This document shows, one piece after another, positions 1 to 9,082 of a stretch of DNA of 64,000 bases. Position 1 is the stretch's first letter. The number at the start of each line of letters is the position of its first letter. The DNA comes from Paludibacter sp. (GTDB taxonomy: Bacteria; Bacteroidota; Bacteroidia; Bacteroidales; Paludibacteraceae). Where the stretch lies: positions 1-64,000 of the forward strand of contig JAQTTH010000018.1 in NCBI GenBank assembly GCA_028710895.1, read 5' to 3'. The notes beneath the pieces were generated by a model. That model made no database searches. It was not told the origin of the DNA and saw only the letters and a list, made by a program, of their open reading frames with translations. The position numbers and the translations under genes were made by a program.

Positions 1-83
1 TTGTGTTATCACAAAACAGCTCCCTGTTTTATAATCTTGTTTCTGTTTGTTTCGCTCTCAAATTTTACAAGCGAAACGGGCTG

Positions 84-398
84 CAAAGGTAATGCTTTCT
101 TTTAAACTACCAAATGTTTTCGAAAAAAATATTTTTTTTATTTGGCAGTATTTATTTAAACCAGAATGATACTTTTACCGTTATAACTATTTTTTAATCA
201 AACACTTATTCAGTAAATTCTCGTCCAATTCCTTTCCTCTGAAAGCGGCTGCAAAGGTAATGCTTATTTCCAAACTACCAAACTTTTTCGAAAAATAAAA
301 TCAGTGCTATTTGACTAATTTTCTATTCAGTATTTGTATTACAGTGCTTCTCTCTCAAAGCGGGTGCAAAAGTACTCGCTTTTATAATACAAACCAAA
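84..398 (-). promoter_or_regulatory. Three tandem Bacteroidota promoters firing off the left edge
   Basis: On the minus strand three matches to TTTG-N19/20-TAnnTTTG are seen. They are TTTG-N19-TACCTTTG at 114-84, TTTG-N19-TACCTTTG at 282-252 and TTTG-N20-TACTTTTG at 398-367. The bases around the -7 boxes are also alike (GCAAAGG preceded by an AGCGG-type tract), so the three look like diverged copies of one promoter. They would drive a gene beyond position 1, which cannot be seen. Stacked strong promoters are typical of stable RNA or ribosomal operons, but that is inference. Confidence 0.7.
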
Positions 399-748
399 TC
401 TTTTCTGCAAATATTTCTGCTGTAGAACATATAATACAACCTAAAACCCTAAAACAAAACCACTTTTAAACCGAAATATTTTTGAAATATTATTTTAGCT
501 GTATTGTATTTTCAGTCCAAAGACCCTATTCTTGTACCAACACTATCCTCAAAAAGCTTCTTTTATGCAAAACAGATACAGCGTAAGGGTTCATTTGTTG
601 TCTTTTTGAGAAACAATTATTCCTAAATCTTACATTTTAATGTCTAAAAAGAGATGAAAACAGGAACAATTAACTTGAATAACAAAGAAAGCAGGTCTTT
701 GCATGCAAAAAGGAATGACTCAGATCTGGAATTTTGAAGAAAAAACAA
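399..748. other. Intergenic, nothing recognised
   Basis: This stretch lies between the tandem promoters and the stop codon of plsY. It is AT-rich. No ORF, hairpin with a T-run, or further promoter match was seen. Confidence 0.5.
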
Positions 749-1360
749 TCAGTTTTCCGACTTATTTTCTGTTCCATTGATTAACCGAACGATATTGGGA
801 AGGTGCATAATAACAATCAGCGCTGCACAAACAACAAAAAAATAGAACCTAAAAGTGAACTTATGAATAAAAAGTTCGCAAACGGGCAGTGCTACGGACA
901 AGCAAATAGAACCTAAGGAAACGTATTTTGATTTCCGCTTTACAATATAATAGACAGCGACCGATAATAAAACCGCAACCGGACTTAATAAAAAGGAAGC
1001 TCCCAGTGTTGTATTTACTCCTTTGCCTCCTTTAAAATTTAGAAACAGACTAAAGTTATGACCAAAAATTGTGGCCAGTGCAATCATATAAATATAAGTG
1101 TCACCAAAATTACTGCATTTCATATGTTGCAAAAAAATAATGATACCCACTGGGAAAAGTCCTTTGAACATATCGCAAAGTTGTGTGAGCAAAGCTACCT
1201 TAGCCCCTGCCACACGTCTGACATTTGTAGACCCGATATTACCGCTTCCCAGTTCCCGGATATTCTTTCCGGTAAATTTACGGGTGAAGATATAGCCAAA
1301 AGGAATTGAACCTGAAAAATAGGCCGACAAGACTAGTAATATTTGAAAAGCGGTATTCAT
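749..1360 (-). CDS. plsY: Acyl-phosphate:glycerol-3-phosphate acyltransferase PlsY
   Basis: PlsY is the membrane enzyme that moves an acyl chain from acyl-phosphate to glycerol-3-phosphate, making lysophosphatidic acid. The 203-residue product has the family length and its three conserved loops: SGSIPFGY near residue 16, GSGNIGSTNVRR at 38-49, and HNFSLFLNFKGGKG near 101-114. Hydrophobic segments between them fit an integral membrane protein. The start codon overlaps the stop of the upstream peroxiredoxin gene as ATGA, so the two are translationally coupled. It is the last gene of an operon whose first gene encodes a FakA-DegV fusion, a likely source of its acyl-phosphate substrate. Confidence 0.93.
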   Translation of the reverse strand: MNTAFQILLVLSAYFSGSIPFGYIFTRKFTGKNIRELGSGNIGSTNVRRVAGAKVALLTQLCDMFKGLFPVGIIIFLQHMKCSNFGDTYIYMIALATIFGHNFSLFLNFKGGKGVNTTLGASFLLSPVAVLLSVAVYYIVKRKSKYVSLGSICLSVALPVCELFIHKFTFRFYFFVVCAALIVIMHLPNIVRLINGTENKSEN

Positions 1361-2094
1361 TTTAATCCCTTCAGAATTCGTAAAGCTTCTTCAATATGTT
1401 TCCCGGCATTGAGCTGCGAGTTAAACACAAACAACACTTTTCCGTCCTTGTCAACAATATAGGTTACACGTCCCGGAAGCAATCCGAAAAAACTTGCAGG
1501 AACACCAAACAATTTACGTACAGTATTACCCTCATCGCTTAAAAGCGTATAATTCAATCGGTGTTTCCTGGAAAATTCCAAATGACTTTGAACCGACTGA
1601 GCACTGATACCTATAATTAATGCATCCTGCTGCCTGAAAACTTCATACTGGTCGCGAAAAGAACATGCCTCTTTTGTACAACCAGGCGTTTCATCTTTGG
1701 GGTAAAAGTAGATTACCAGATTCTTTTTGCCTTTTACAGCATCCAGGTTAAAGGTTTGCCCGTTCTGATCTTTCAGAGTAAATGCCGGAACTGTGCTACC
1801 GACACCAACAACTCCGGAATTTGAACCGTCACTCAGGTTAAAATAGCAAATGAACAAGACCAAATATACAGCCAGGTAAAAGCGGTAAAAGTTTCTGAAT
1901 TTACGATACGAATGATTGTCAGGATAGATATTACCAACCAAACCCCTGATTTCTTTCAAAAAGACCGGCTTGATATTGATAACCCAACTATCGGTTTGAT
2001 AAACTATTTTTCGAAACTTACTACGATAAATGCTCAGAGGCAAGCCCCAGGCAATAAAAAGAATCAACCAGATATTGTTCATAATAAAAGTCAT
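1357..2094 (-). CDS. Peroxiredoxin (BCP/PrxQ type) with an N-terminal membrane extension
   Basis: The C-terminal part, about residues 97-245, is a bacterioferritin-comigratory-type peroxiredoxin that reduces peroxides with a thiol donor. The motif ETPGCTKEACSF supplies the peroxidatic Cys139 and a resolving Cys144, the five-residue spacing usual for this class. About 95 residues precede it, including hydrophobic stretches at about 7-20 and 71-87, which normal cytosolic BCP (about 150 residues) lacks. The enzyme is therefore probably membrane-anchored, though its orientation is not clear. It lies 15 bp after the DUF1295 gene and overlaps plsY by four bases. Lipid peroxide defence is a reasonable guess from that setting. 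Confidence 0.85.
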   Translation of the reverse strand: MTFIMNNIWLILFIAWGLPLSIYRSKFRKIVYQTDSWVINIKPVFLKEIRGLVGNIYPDNHSYRKFRNFYRFYLAVYLVLFICYFNLSDGSNSGVVGVGSTVPAFTLKDQNGQTFNLDAVKGKKNLVIYFYPKDETPGCTKEACSFRDQYEVFRQQDALIIGISAQSVQSHLEFSRKHRLNYTLLSDEGNTVRKLFGVPASFFGLLPGRVTYIVDKDGKVLFVFNSQLNAGKHIEEALRILKGLK

Positions 2095-2109
2095 AGTGCA
2101 ATTTTGCGT

Positions 2110-2883
2110 TTATTTTTTTGGAAACCAGGGGATAAATGAACTTGTACGCTGAATATAATCTGCATATTCCGGTTTTTGAACCTTTAATGATTTTTCGAGC
2201 AACGCAACGCCGGATACCTTAATAATAAGTAAAGTCATAATAACAGAACCAGCTACAAAGCCATAACTACCGGCTGACAAGCACAACAAACCATACCCCC
2301 ACCACACAGCAGAATCTCCAAAATAATTGGGGTGGCGCGTATAATGCCAGAATCCGGTATTGAGCACTTTGCCTTTATTAGAAGCATCCTTTTTAAACCT
2401 CGCCAACTGCATATCGCCACCCGCTTCGAAAACAAATCCGATAAGCCAGACAATAACAGCTACAAAATCAATAAAATTCAATTCAGCAGAAGTGGAATAC
2501 GTATTGATTCCATACAAAGTCATTGAAATAATCCACATCAAAATACCCTGTAGCAGGAAAGTCTGAAAAAAACTAATCCACCAGTAATTTTTCTCGCCGT
2601 ATTTCTTTCGGAATTCTCTGTATCGGAAATCTTCCCCTTTACCGATATTTCTCCAGGCCAGATAAACAGACAACCTGAGCCCCCAAAGTGTTACGAGAAC
2701 CAAAAGGAGCGTCTTAGCCGGAGTGATATTGGTACTGAAAAAATAAAATGAATTGACCGCAACAAAGCCCAGCCCCCAAAAGAGATCGACAATACTTACA
2801 TTTTTGAGTATCACGCTAATAATCCAAAGCGTGGACATCATGCCTAAAATCAGGAGTAAACCCTGAACATATAATGGTATCAT
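2110..2883 (-). CDS. DUF1295 / steroid 5-alpha-reductase-like membrane protein
   Basis: The 257-residue product is hydrophobic throughout, with about six likely membrane segments. Near residue 185 it carries the family signature RHPNYFGDSAVWWGYGL, shared by DUF1295 proteins, isoprenylcysteine methyltransferases and the C-terminal domain of steroid 5-alpha-reductases. These enzymes act on lipophilic substrates with NADPH or SAM, but the bacterial DUF1295 reaction is not settled. The gene sits 21 bp after the FakA-DegV fusion and 15 bp before the peroxiredoxin, inside a lipid-flavoured operon. An acyl or lipid reductase role is inference only. Confidence 0.8.
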   Translation of the reverse strand: MIPLYVQGLLLILGMMSTLWIISVILKNVSIVDLFWGLGFVAVNSFYFFSTNITPAKTLLLVLVTLWGLRLSVYLAWRNIGKGEDFRYREFRKKYGEKNYWWISFFQTFLLQGILMWIISMTLYGINTYSTSAELNFIDFVAVIVWLIGFVFEAGGDMQLARFKKDASNKGKVLNTGFWHYTRHPNYFGDSAVWWGYGLLCLSAGSYGFVAGSVIMTLLIIKVSGVALLEKSLKVQKPEYADYIQRTSSFIPWFPKK

Positions 2884-2904
2884 AAATTTATTTTCAAAAT
2901 GTTA

Positions 2905-4698
2905 TTAATCAAACAATAATGAAACCGCAATTGTTCCGTTGCCGGCATTCATTCCAATAACCGGAGATATATCCACTACCGAAACGGGACTTTTCCCTGT
3001 CAGTTCAAGCATTTTCTGAACATAGATTTCAGCACCGGGCTCATTATGAGCATGCAACACGGTATAATTCCATATCGTTTTGCCGGCACTTATTTTTCGG
3101 ACATGCTTCATTACTTTATTTATATTAGCCTGCTGACTGAAAGCCTGACCAAACAGCACCGATTTTCCACTTTCATCCATCGACACAATCGGATTAATGT
3201 TCAGCATGTTGGCAATAAAGCCCTTTCTTTTGGAAACACGTCCACCTTTAATCATATATTTCAAATCCTTCACACTCACAAATATCCTGGCATCAGGCTT
3301 CCATTTTTCCACAGACTCCACTATTTCTGTTGGAGCCAAACCGGCTTCTATGGATTGTGCAACACGTAGCACCAACAACCCCAGTGAGCCTGAGAGCGTT
3401 TTTGAGTCTATGGTGTAAACAGGCTTATTGAATTCAGCAGAAATTTTTTCTGCTGCCCTGACGCTATTCATATAAGTACCGCTAAACTGTGAAGTGAGAT
3501 GAAGAGAAATGATGGCATCGTAATGCGAAGCAAGGTGAGAATATAGGTTTACAAAACTATGCTCGTTTATCTGGGACGTTTTTGGAAAATCGGAAGAGCT
3601 TTCCAGCAAGTCGTAAAAATGGTCAGGTGTAATAGTCACCTTATCTAGGTAATGATTATCTCCAAAGTTTATATTCAGCGGGAGAGTGTAAATCTGATAA
3701 AAGTCAATCAACTCTTGTGATAAGTCACAGGTTGAATCTGTCACTACCGCAACATTCCATTTTCTACTTGTTGCCGCTTCATTCTGTCGAATCATATCGT
3801 CAGCCTTTTGAAACGTGATTGTACCAAAATCCTTCAGTTTATAAAACAACTCTGCCGGATCGTTGGTGTGAATATGGATACGGGTAAGGCTATCAGAACC
3901 AGCCACAACCACTGAGTCACCATCTTTACTCAAAAACTGCTGTAGTTCTACCTTAGTTACTTTGAGATTTTTCAGAATAGCTTCGGTACAATACCTGAAG
4001 GTTATTTCACCATCGTACATTTCCTCGTCGTGAATGAGTGCAATTGTATCATCGGGTTGCGCAACGAATTTTCGGATGTTATTGCTCAGAATAAATTCAA
4101 TGATTCCCTCAATAAAAACAACAAAACCTTTGGCACCAGCATCAACCACATTACTTTGCCGAAGCGATTTCATCTTCTGCCGGGTTTCTTCGAGCGATTT
4201 ATTCAACGACTCCAGCGATTCAACAACGAATTTCCGGAAATCAGTCGATTTTTTGTTCGCCGCAATAGACTCCGACCATTCTTTAATAACCGTAATCATA
4301 GTCCCCTCAACCGGGTTTGAAACAGCATCGTACATATATGGTATCGACTGACCCACACTGTCGATAAATTCCGAAACAGAAATAATACCCTTTTCTATGG
4401 TCCCGAGATTCATTCCATACAGAAACTGGGCGAAAATAATCCCTGAATTTCCACGCGCACCAATCAGTGCATTTTCTGCAATAAGATTCAGGGTTGTTTT
4501 GTACGATTTATGAGGCTTGATGTTGTCCAACACCGAACGGATAGTAGACGCCAGATTAGTACCGGTATCTTTATCATTTACCGGAAATACATTAATTTTA
4601 TTTATTTCGGCTTGTTGCTGAATAATTCTGTGTCCTCCGGCTTTAAAAGCGTAGTATAATATGCGACCGTCAATCTGCGACAATGGTTTATCAATCAT
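2905..4698 (-). CDS. FakA-type (DAK2) kinase fused to a DegV fatty-acid-binding domain
   Basis: This 597-residue protein joins two parts that in Firmicutes are separate proteins of fatty acid kinase, which phosphorylates exogenous fatty acids to acyl-phosphate. The N-terminal DhaL/DAK2 domain (about 1-200) has NVFPVNDKDTGTN with the metal-binding Asp42 and Asp44, and GARGNSGIIFAQ near 78-90. The region around 225-305 resembles the FakA middle domain. From about residue 313 there is a full DegV/FakB fold: VAVVTDSTCDL, the TSQ loop, LTSQFSGTY and GGRVSKRKG. It heads a four-gene operon ending in plsY. The fusion and context strongly suggest acyl-phosphate supply, although the substrate is not proven. 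Confidence 0.88.
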   Translation of the reverse strand: MIDKPLSQIDGRILYYAFKAGGHRIIQQQAEINKINVFPVNDKDTGTNLASTIRSVLDNIKPHKSYKTTLNLIAENALIGARGNSGIIFAQFLYGMNLGTIEKGIISVSEFIDSVGQSIPYMYDAVSNPVEGTMITVIKEWSESIAANKKSTDFRKFVVESLESLNKSLEETRQKMKSLRQSNVVDAGAKGFVVFIEGIIEFILSNNIRKFVAQPDDTIALIHDEEMYDGEITFRYCTEAILKNLKVTKVELQQFLSKDGDSVVVAGSDSLTRIHIHTNDPAELFYKLKDFGTITFQKADDMIRQNEAATSRKWNVAVVTDSTCDLSQELIDFYQIYTLPLNINFGDNHYLDKVTITPDHFYDLLESSSDFPKTSQINEHSFVNLYSHLASHYDAIISLHLTSQFSGTYMNSVRAAEKISAEFNKPVYTIDSKTLSGSLGLLVLRVAQSIEAGLAPTEIVESVEKWKPDARIFVSVKDLKYMIKGGRVSKRKGFIANMLNINPIVSMDESGKSVLFGQAFSQQANINKVMKHVRKISAGKTIWNYTVLHAHNEPGAEIYVQKMLELTGKSPVSVVDISPVIGMNAGNGTIAVSLLFD

Positions 4699-4794
4699 AA
4701 AAAAGCATTTACCACTACAAACAGTATAAAAGCACTTTATGTTTTTGATAGCATATTTTTATTTCAGGAAACAAATATAGAAGCTTTAATATGC

Positions 4795-5886
4795 CTAAAA
4801 ACGGTTTGCAAAGTCATCTTCGTCGAAATTAATGAGCAGTTGAGTGTCATCAGACGACCCTGTTTCCACTTCAATATTTTTTACGCCCAAACCTATCAAC
4901 CTCACTTTCGGTGATAAATCCACTAACTCCAGCAACTCAAAACCAGCCTTGCGAAGTGTCTCATAATCGGTTATGTGAGTTGGAAATGTTTTACTGCGGG
5001 TGATAATCCTGAAATCGGCAAATTTTATTTTCAAGGTTACCGTTCTTCCCCTGAAATTCTTTTTGTTGATATATTTGATTACATCGTCAGCAACTTTATC
5101 CAATTCGGGCAGCAGATATTCAGGCTTATCAATATCTTCACTGAAAGTCGTTTCGGAGCTTATCGATTTTCGAATCCGCTTCCACTCTACAGGTCGGTTG
5201 TCGATAGCACGGGCATTCAGATAATATATATGTCCGGCCTTGCCAAAGTTTGCAACAAGTCCATCCTCCGACCATTGTTTTAAATCGGCACCAGTTTTTA
5301 TACCCAAGTGATGCATTCGCTCAGCTGTAACCTTACCCACACCAAAAAACTTCTCAATCTCTAGCTTTTCCACAAACTGTTCTGCATCTTTAGGGTGTAC
5401 TACATATAAACCGTTGGGCTTGTTGAAATCAGAGGCTATTTTAGCCAAAAACTTATTGAACGACACGCCAGCCGAAGCCGTAAGTCCTACCCGTTCGGTA
5501 ATTTTCTGCTTAATTTCCCGTGCTATTTGTGTTGCAAGTTCAATATTCTTGTGATTTTCAGTCACATCCAGGAATGCCTCATCCAACGACAATGGTTCGA
5601 CCAAATCGGTATATTCGTGAAATATCTCCATAATTTGCCCGGATACAGCCTTATAGACATCGAAATGCGGCATGACGAAAATCAAATGCGGACATTTGCG
5701 CAAAGCAGTTTTAGACGCCATAGCCGAGCGAACTCCATACTGCCTCGCCTCGTAACTCGCCGCTGCAACCACTCCGCGCGGTCCGGCATAACCCACTGCC
5801 AAAGGTTTACCTCTGTAATCAGGGTTGTCTCTTTGCTCAATAGAGGCAAAAAAAGCATCCATATCTATATGTATGATTTTGCGCAT
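4795..5886 (-). CDS. dinB: DNA polymerase IV (Y-family translesion polymerase)
   Basis: The 363-residue protein matches DinB in length and layout. The start IHIDMDAFFASIEQRD holds the first catalytic aspartate, and SLDEAFLDVTEN near residue 100 holds the remaining acidic pair. The helix-hairpin-helix thumb (FFGVGKVTAERMHHLG) and a little-finger domain follow. The C-terminus LLINFDEDDF resembles a beta-clamp-binding QLxLF-type tail. It copies past damaged bases at the fork. The gene stands alone, 97 bp upstream of the FakA-DegV operon on the same strand, and no LexA-type operator was recognised before it. Confidence 0.93.
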   Translation of the reverse strand: MRKIIHIDMDAFFASIEQRDNPDYRGKPLAVGYAGPRGVVAAASYEARQYGVRSAMASKTALRKCPHLIFVMPHFDVYKAVSGQIMEIFHEYTDLVEPLSLDEAFLDVTENHKNIELATQIAREIKQKITERVGLTASAGVSFNKFLAKIASDFNKPNGLYVVHPKDAEQFVEKLEIEKFFGVGKVTAERMHHLGIKTGADLKQWSEDGLVANFGKAGHIYYLNARAIDNRPVEWKRIRKSISSETTFSEDIDKPEYLLPELDKVADDVIKYINKKNFRGRTVTLKIKFADFRIITRSKTFPTHITDYETLRKAGFELLELVDLSPKVRLIGLGVKNIEVETGSSDDTQLLINFDEDDFANRF

Positions 5887-5973
5887 AGGTAAGATATCTG
5901 TATAGAACTGTTAACTTTTCACTGAACAGCATCAAGCAATAGTCTAAAACGAGTAGAATTGAATACTCCTAAT

Positions 5974-6498
5974 TTATTTTTCGAGCAATTGTTTGAGTTT
6001 ATTATTCATTAATTCAAATTTACGAGCCGTATCCACATAAATCTTCTTCCCATACATTCCACCAAAAATACCACGCCAGTATTCACCCTGAATTAATTTC
6101 ACACTATCACCTTGTACAGTTTCAATCTTATAATAATGTTTCGCTCTGAATATAAACCCCAACGATCCGCCCCATGAAAGCAGTTTATTTGGCTCCACAT
6201 CTATAATGTAAGCCGAAAATACGGCATCCTGTACATCGTTCTTTTTATAAGTCACTCTTATTCTGGCATTCTTTTCCATCCTTCCTTCTATTTTTCTTAT
6301 ATACGGATGCCAATCGGGGTATTTATCTATATCCATCAACACCTTCCAGACTTCAGCAGAAGTTGTTTTAATCCTTACTTGAGTTATCACTTCATGCTTA
6401 TTAGATGTTGTTTGTGATAGCATGGGTATTGAAATACAGAAAAGAGATAGTAACAATGGCGCAATCGGGAATAGTACTCTATAGAATAATCTGTGCAT
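5974..6498 (-). CDS. SRPBCC (START-like) domain protein, exported or membrane-anchored
   Basis: After an N-terminal hydrophobic segment (about residues 6-28) the 174-residue product shows the polyketide-cyclase/SRPBCC pattern: TTSAEVWKVLMDIDKYPDWHPYIRKIEG, then alternating beta strands and a long C-terminal helix. Members bind hydrophobic ligands in a deep cavity and have very varied roles, so no substrate can be named. The gene is monocistronic, between dinB and a long gene-free stretch. The segment could be a signal peptide cut near SQTTSN or a membrane anchor. Confidence 0.75.
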   Translation of the reverse strand: MHRLFYRVLFPIAPLLLSLFCISIPMLSQTTSNKHEVITQVRIKTTSAEVWKVLMDIDKYPDWHPYIRKIEGRMEKNARIRVTYKKNDVQDAVFSAYIIDVEPNKLLSWGGSLGFIFRAKHYYKIETVQGDSVKLIQGEYWRGIFGGMYGKKIYVDTARKFELMNNKLKQLLEK

Positions 6499-6585
6499 AA
6501 ATCTCTGTAATTAATTTTGTTTCTCTTATTCTGACAAACCCGAAAACAATATAATATGTTCTCACACGAATGAATTTGCACAAAT

Positions 6586-6618
6586 AAAGAAAGTCGAATG
6601 GTTAGTTCGACTTTCTTT
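6586..6618 (-). terminator. Hairpin terminator (minus-strand reading)
   Basis: A perfect 13-bp stem AAAGAAAGTCGAA/TTCGACTTTCTTT closes a 7-nt loop. Read on the minus strand it is followed by TATTTG, giving a T-rich tail. It could end a transcript coming from 8033. Confidence 0.6.
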
Positions 6619-6625
6619 AAACAGT

Positions 6626-6655
6626 AAGAGGGCACCCTTGCGGACGCCCTCTTTT
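6626..6655. terminator. GC-rich hairpin with T-run
   Basis: The stem AAGAGGGC/GCCCTCTT is followed by TT on the plus strand and by TACTGTTT on the minus strand. Together with the neighbouring hairpin it forms a double stop at the left end of the 1.4 kb gene-free stretch. Confidence 0.55.
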
Positions 6656-8032
6656 GAACATAAAACTATATGTAATTGTCTTTGTATACTGATTTAACCA
6701 TCATGAGTTTGATTTGGAGCTGTTGTAATAAACTGGATTTTATCTTGCTTACTGCTGCAGTGTCTTTTCCGCTTCAGGTTGATATTCCAAACCATTTTAC
6801 CGGTTTTTCCTTTTCATGCCTCCGCCAGATAGCGTGCTTGCAGCCATCTCTGTCTTCGAATCGTTTTTTACTTCGCTAAATCCGGCTTACTGTTTTGCAG
6901 TCTTTTTTACAAAACTGCAGGTTAACAATTTCCAAATTATATCAAGCTTCACTTTCAAATGATCGCTCATCTTATTTTAAAACCTGATAGGACAAAGTAT
7001 GTGTTTCAATCGGCAATCTTTTTACAGATTTACCGCCGACTTCACTTCTCTTCTAAGAACTCAAATCACCTGTCAATAGAAATTGAAATTCTGTATATCT
7101 ATCTTCATCGTCTTGCAATGAAAATAACATTGAACAAAGCTTTTTGCACTATCATTTCGTTATTCAAGATTTTTCGCCGTTTGCACAGCTCTTGATTCTG
7201 ACAACAACCGCGTCTTTGCAGCCGCCTTTGTTAGTTTTGAATTACCCTGATTACCGTTTTGTCCGATGCCTTTGTCTGTTTCCTAACCGAAAATGAAACC
7301 ATCTTCAATTTTCCACCGACAATTTTTCCCGTTTCACGTTTTCGGACTTCTTTCCCCTGTTACGGTTATTTCTGTCTTTTCACGCATCTCGGTATCTATT
7401 TTAGCATTCCGACTTGCTGACTACGCCCGCTTCATTTGTTTGGCACAATCTCAATATCACTATCGGTCTTGCACTTACACAGTTCATTTATTCTTGACAG
7501 TTTTACTCTGTTGGTATATTTACCAAAAAATAAAATTCGTTCAATTATAAACTCATTTAAATTATTAAACACCGAACTCCTTGACTTTTAATTTTTTTGT
7601 ACTGCATCGCCTGGAACTTTTTGTCACAATTTAAACAGCATTGCTGCCTTTACTCTTGTGGCCGGAAACGAATATAAGTAACGGATTACTGTGTATTGAA
7701 TTTCCATCCCGACTACCCGGCTTACCTGTCTGAGAGACAGGGTTACGTTTTATTCAAACGTACCATAATTATATCTATTGAGTCTAACCCACAGCGAATC
7801 ACAATTTTGCCAGAGACCGTAAGACTATTTACGTTGCTATGCATCTCATTGCACGCTTGCGCATACAACAACGGAGATAACTTTGTTTTAATAGTCAGTG
7901 CGTTCTTTACATAAACCATATCATCTGCTTTGGATTTGGGTTCTAGTATTTAACTATTGACTTTTTTTGATGTATCAGTATTTCAAAGAGCGTTTCACAT
8001 ATCATTTCATGTTTGAGTCGTAACTCATGCTG
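6656..8032 (-). other. 1.4 kb gene-free stretch; possible long non-coding transcript or decayed gene
   Basis: No ORF with recognisable content lies on either strand. The minus strand is markedly purine-rich, as transcribed strands often are. A -7-like TATATTTG with CTTG 21 bases upstream sits at its right end (8040-8033) and two hairpins sit at its left end. Local inverted repeats occur, for example CCTGTCT/AGACAGG near 7730. A 58-codon open frame (7919-7743) is the longest clean minus-strand frame noticed and resembles nothing known to me. A decayed gene and an untranslated RNA are both possible. Confidence 0.3.
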
Positions 8033-8065
8033 CAAATATAATGTATTGAACATACGATTTGCAAG
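8033..8065 (-). promoter_or_regulatory. Promoter-like element reading into the gene-free stretch
   Basis: On the minus strand CTTG-N21-TATATTTG matches the Bacteroidota promoter with one mismatch in the -33 box. It faces the 6656-8032 stretch, where no gene is evident. Confidence 0.4.
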
Positions 8066-8200
8066 TTTTTTTACCTGTACTTGTGAACAACTTTTCAACA
8101 CAAGTTATGAACAGGATAATTATTTGATTATCAATATCATTTCGGAGTGTATGTTCATAAGTATCCTTTGAAAATGTTGATATTTCTGTGAAACCCGGAA

Positions 8201-9058
8201 TTATTTAATGACAAAAGTAGAAGGCAATGCCAGCAATTGATACTGAATGGTTTTAGCCAAACGATAATCGCCCAACGCATTTGGGTGTAAACGGTCCGTT
8301 TCTTTATTATTGAAATATTGCGATTGAGCATCGGCGAGAGGATAAAGCCCGCTTGTAGTATAAAGATCAATGAGCGGAACCGCCCAATAGGATGCAGCTT
8401 GCTTCAGCACATCAATATATGAATCAATATACAGTCCTTGTGAGTTAGCATAGTTTTCGTCGGGTTGAACGTTCTTATCGCTAAACTGAGCAAAACCCCT
8501 GTGAATAGGAGTCATAATAACTATTTGCTGCTGAGGGTAATTGTTTTTGAGGTAAGACATTACTTTATTTATGCGCCCGCAAAATGTTGTATCATTCACC
8601 ACCGGAGTGCGGTATTTTCGGTTCACCACATTTCCGTTGTGGTTAGTCTGCCTGGTAGTTTCCGCAAAAAACTGTCCCAGAGGTGTACCGTGACTGTAGT
8701 CGTTCGTTCCGGCAAAAATAAATATTGCATCAATGTCAGTTCCCTTTTCGTCGTGCAGCTTCAGCGCTTGTTTGTAAATTCCATCCCATTGATTACCGCT
8801 TATTCCATATACAGAAGGAATAATACCCAACAATTCGTTCAAATACTCCCAATAAATACAGGTTGTACCTACCCGACGTTTATCGGTCATCGAATCGCCG
8901 AGATAAGCCACCCGCTTACCCTTCCATTGTGAATCAAGTGTTTTATCACTTGCAGTTACAATCACTTTGGGAACTACCGTAGGTGCTGCCTGCTGAGCAT
9001 ATCCGCAAAAACCAACAGTCGATAAAAGCATGCCGACACCTATTATTATTGTTCTCAT
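8201..9058 (-). CDS. Secreted SGNH/GDSL-type esterase
   Basis: The 285-residue product begins with a signal peptide ending near GYAQQAA and continues as an SGNH hydrolase. Block I is AYLGDSMTD (nucleophile in GDS, about residue 55). Block III is FAGTNDYSHG and the catalytic pair is in DRLHPN near residue 265. Such enzymes remove acetyl or other acyl groups from polysaccharides or lipids. The neighbour upstream on the same strand is a GH28 pectinase, so a pectin or rhamnogalacturonan acetylesterase is a sensible inference. A promoter precedes the gene (9083-9113), so it has its own start even if co-regulated. Confidence 0.85.
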   Translation of the reverse strand: MRTIIIGVGMLLSTVGFCGYAQQAAPTVVPKVIVTASDKTLDSQWKGKRVAYLGDSMTDKRRVGTTCIYWEYLNELLGIIPSVYGISGNQWDGIYKQALKLHDEKGTDIDAIFIFAGTNDYSHGTPLGQFFAETTRQTNHNGNVVNRKYRTPVVNDTTFCGRINKVMSYLKNNYPQQQIVIMTPIHRGFAQFSDKNVQPDENYANSQGLYIDSYIDVLKQAASYWAVPLIDLYTTSGLYPLADAQSQYFNNKETDRLHPNALGDYRLAKTIQYQLLALPSTFVIK

Positions 9059-9082
9059 ATCCTGATTTTAATTATATACTCA

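Noticed and set aside
1-60. Start of a 16S rRNA leader at the left edge
   Set aside because: The tandem promoters make it tempting, but no rRNA sequence is within the window.
6676-7914. Several plus-strand frames of 65-85 codons in the gene-free stretch
   Set aside because: They are Phe/Leu/Ser-rich translations of a pyrimidine-rich strand with no start signals or motifs.
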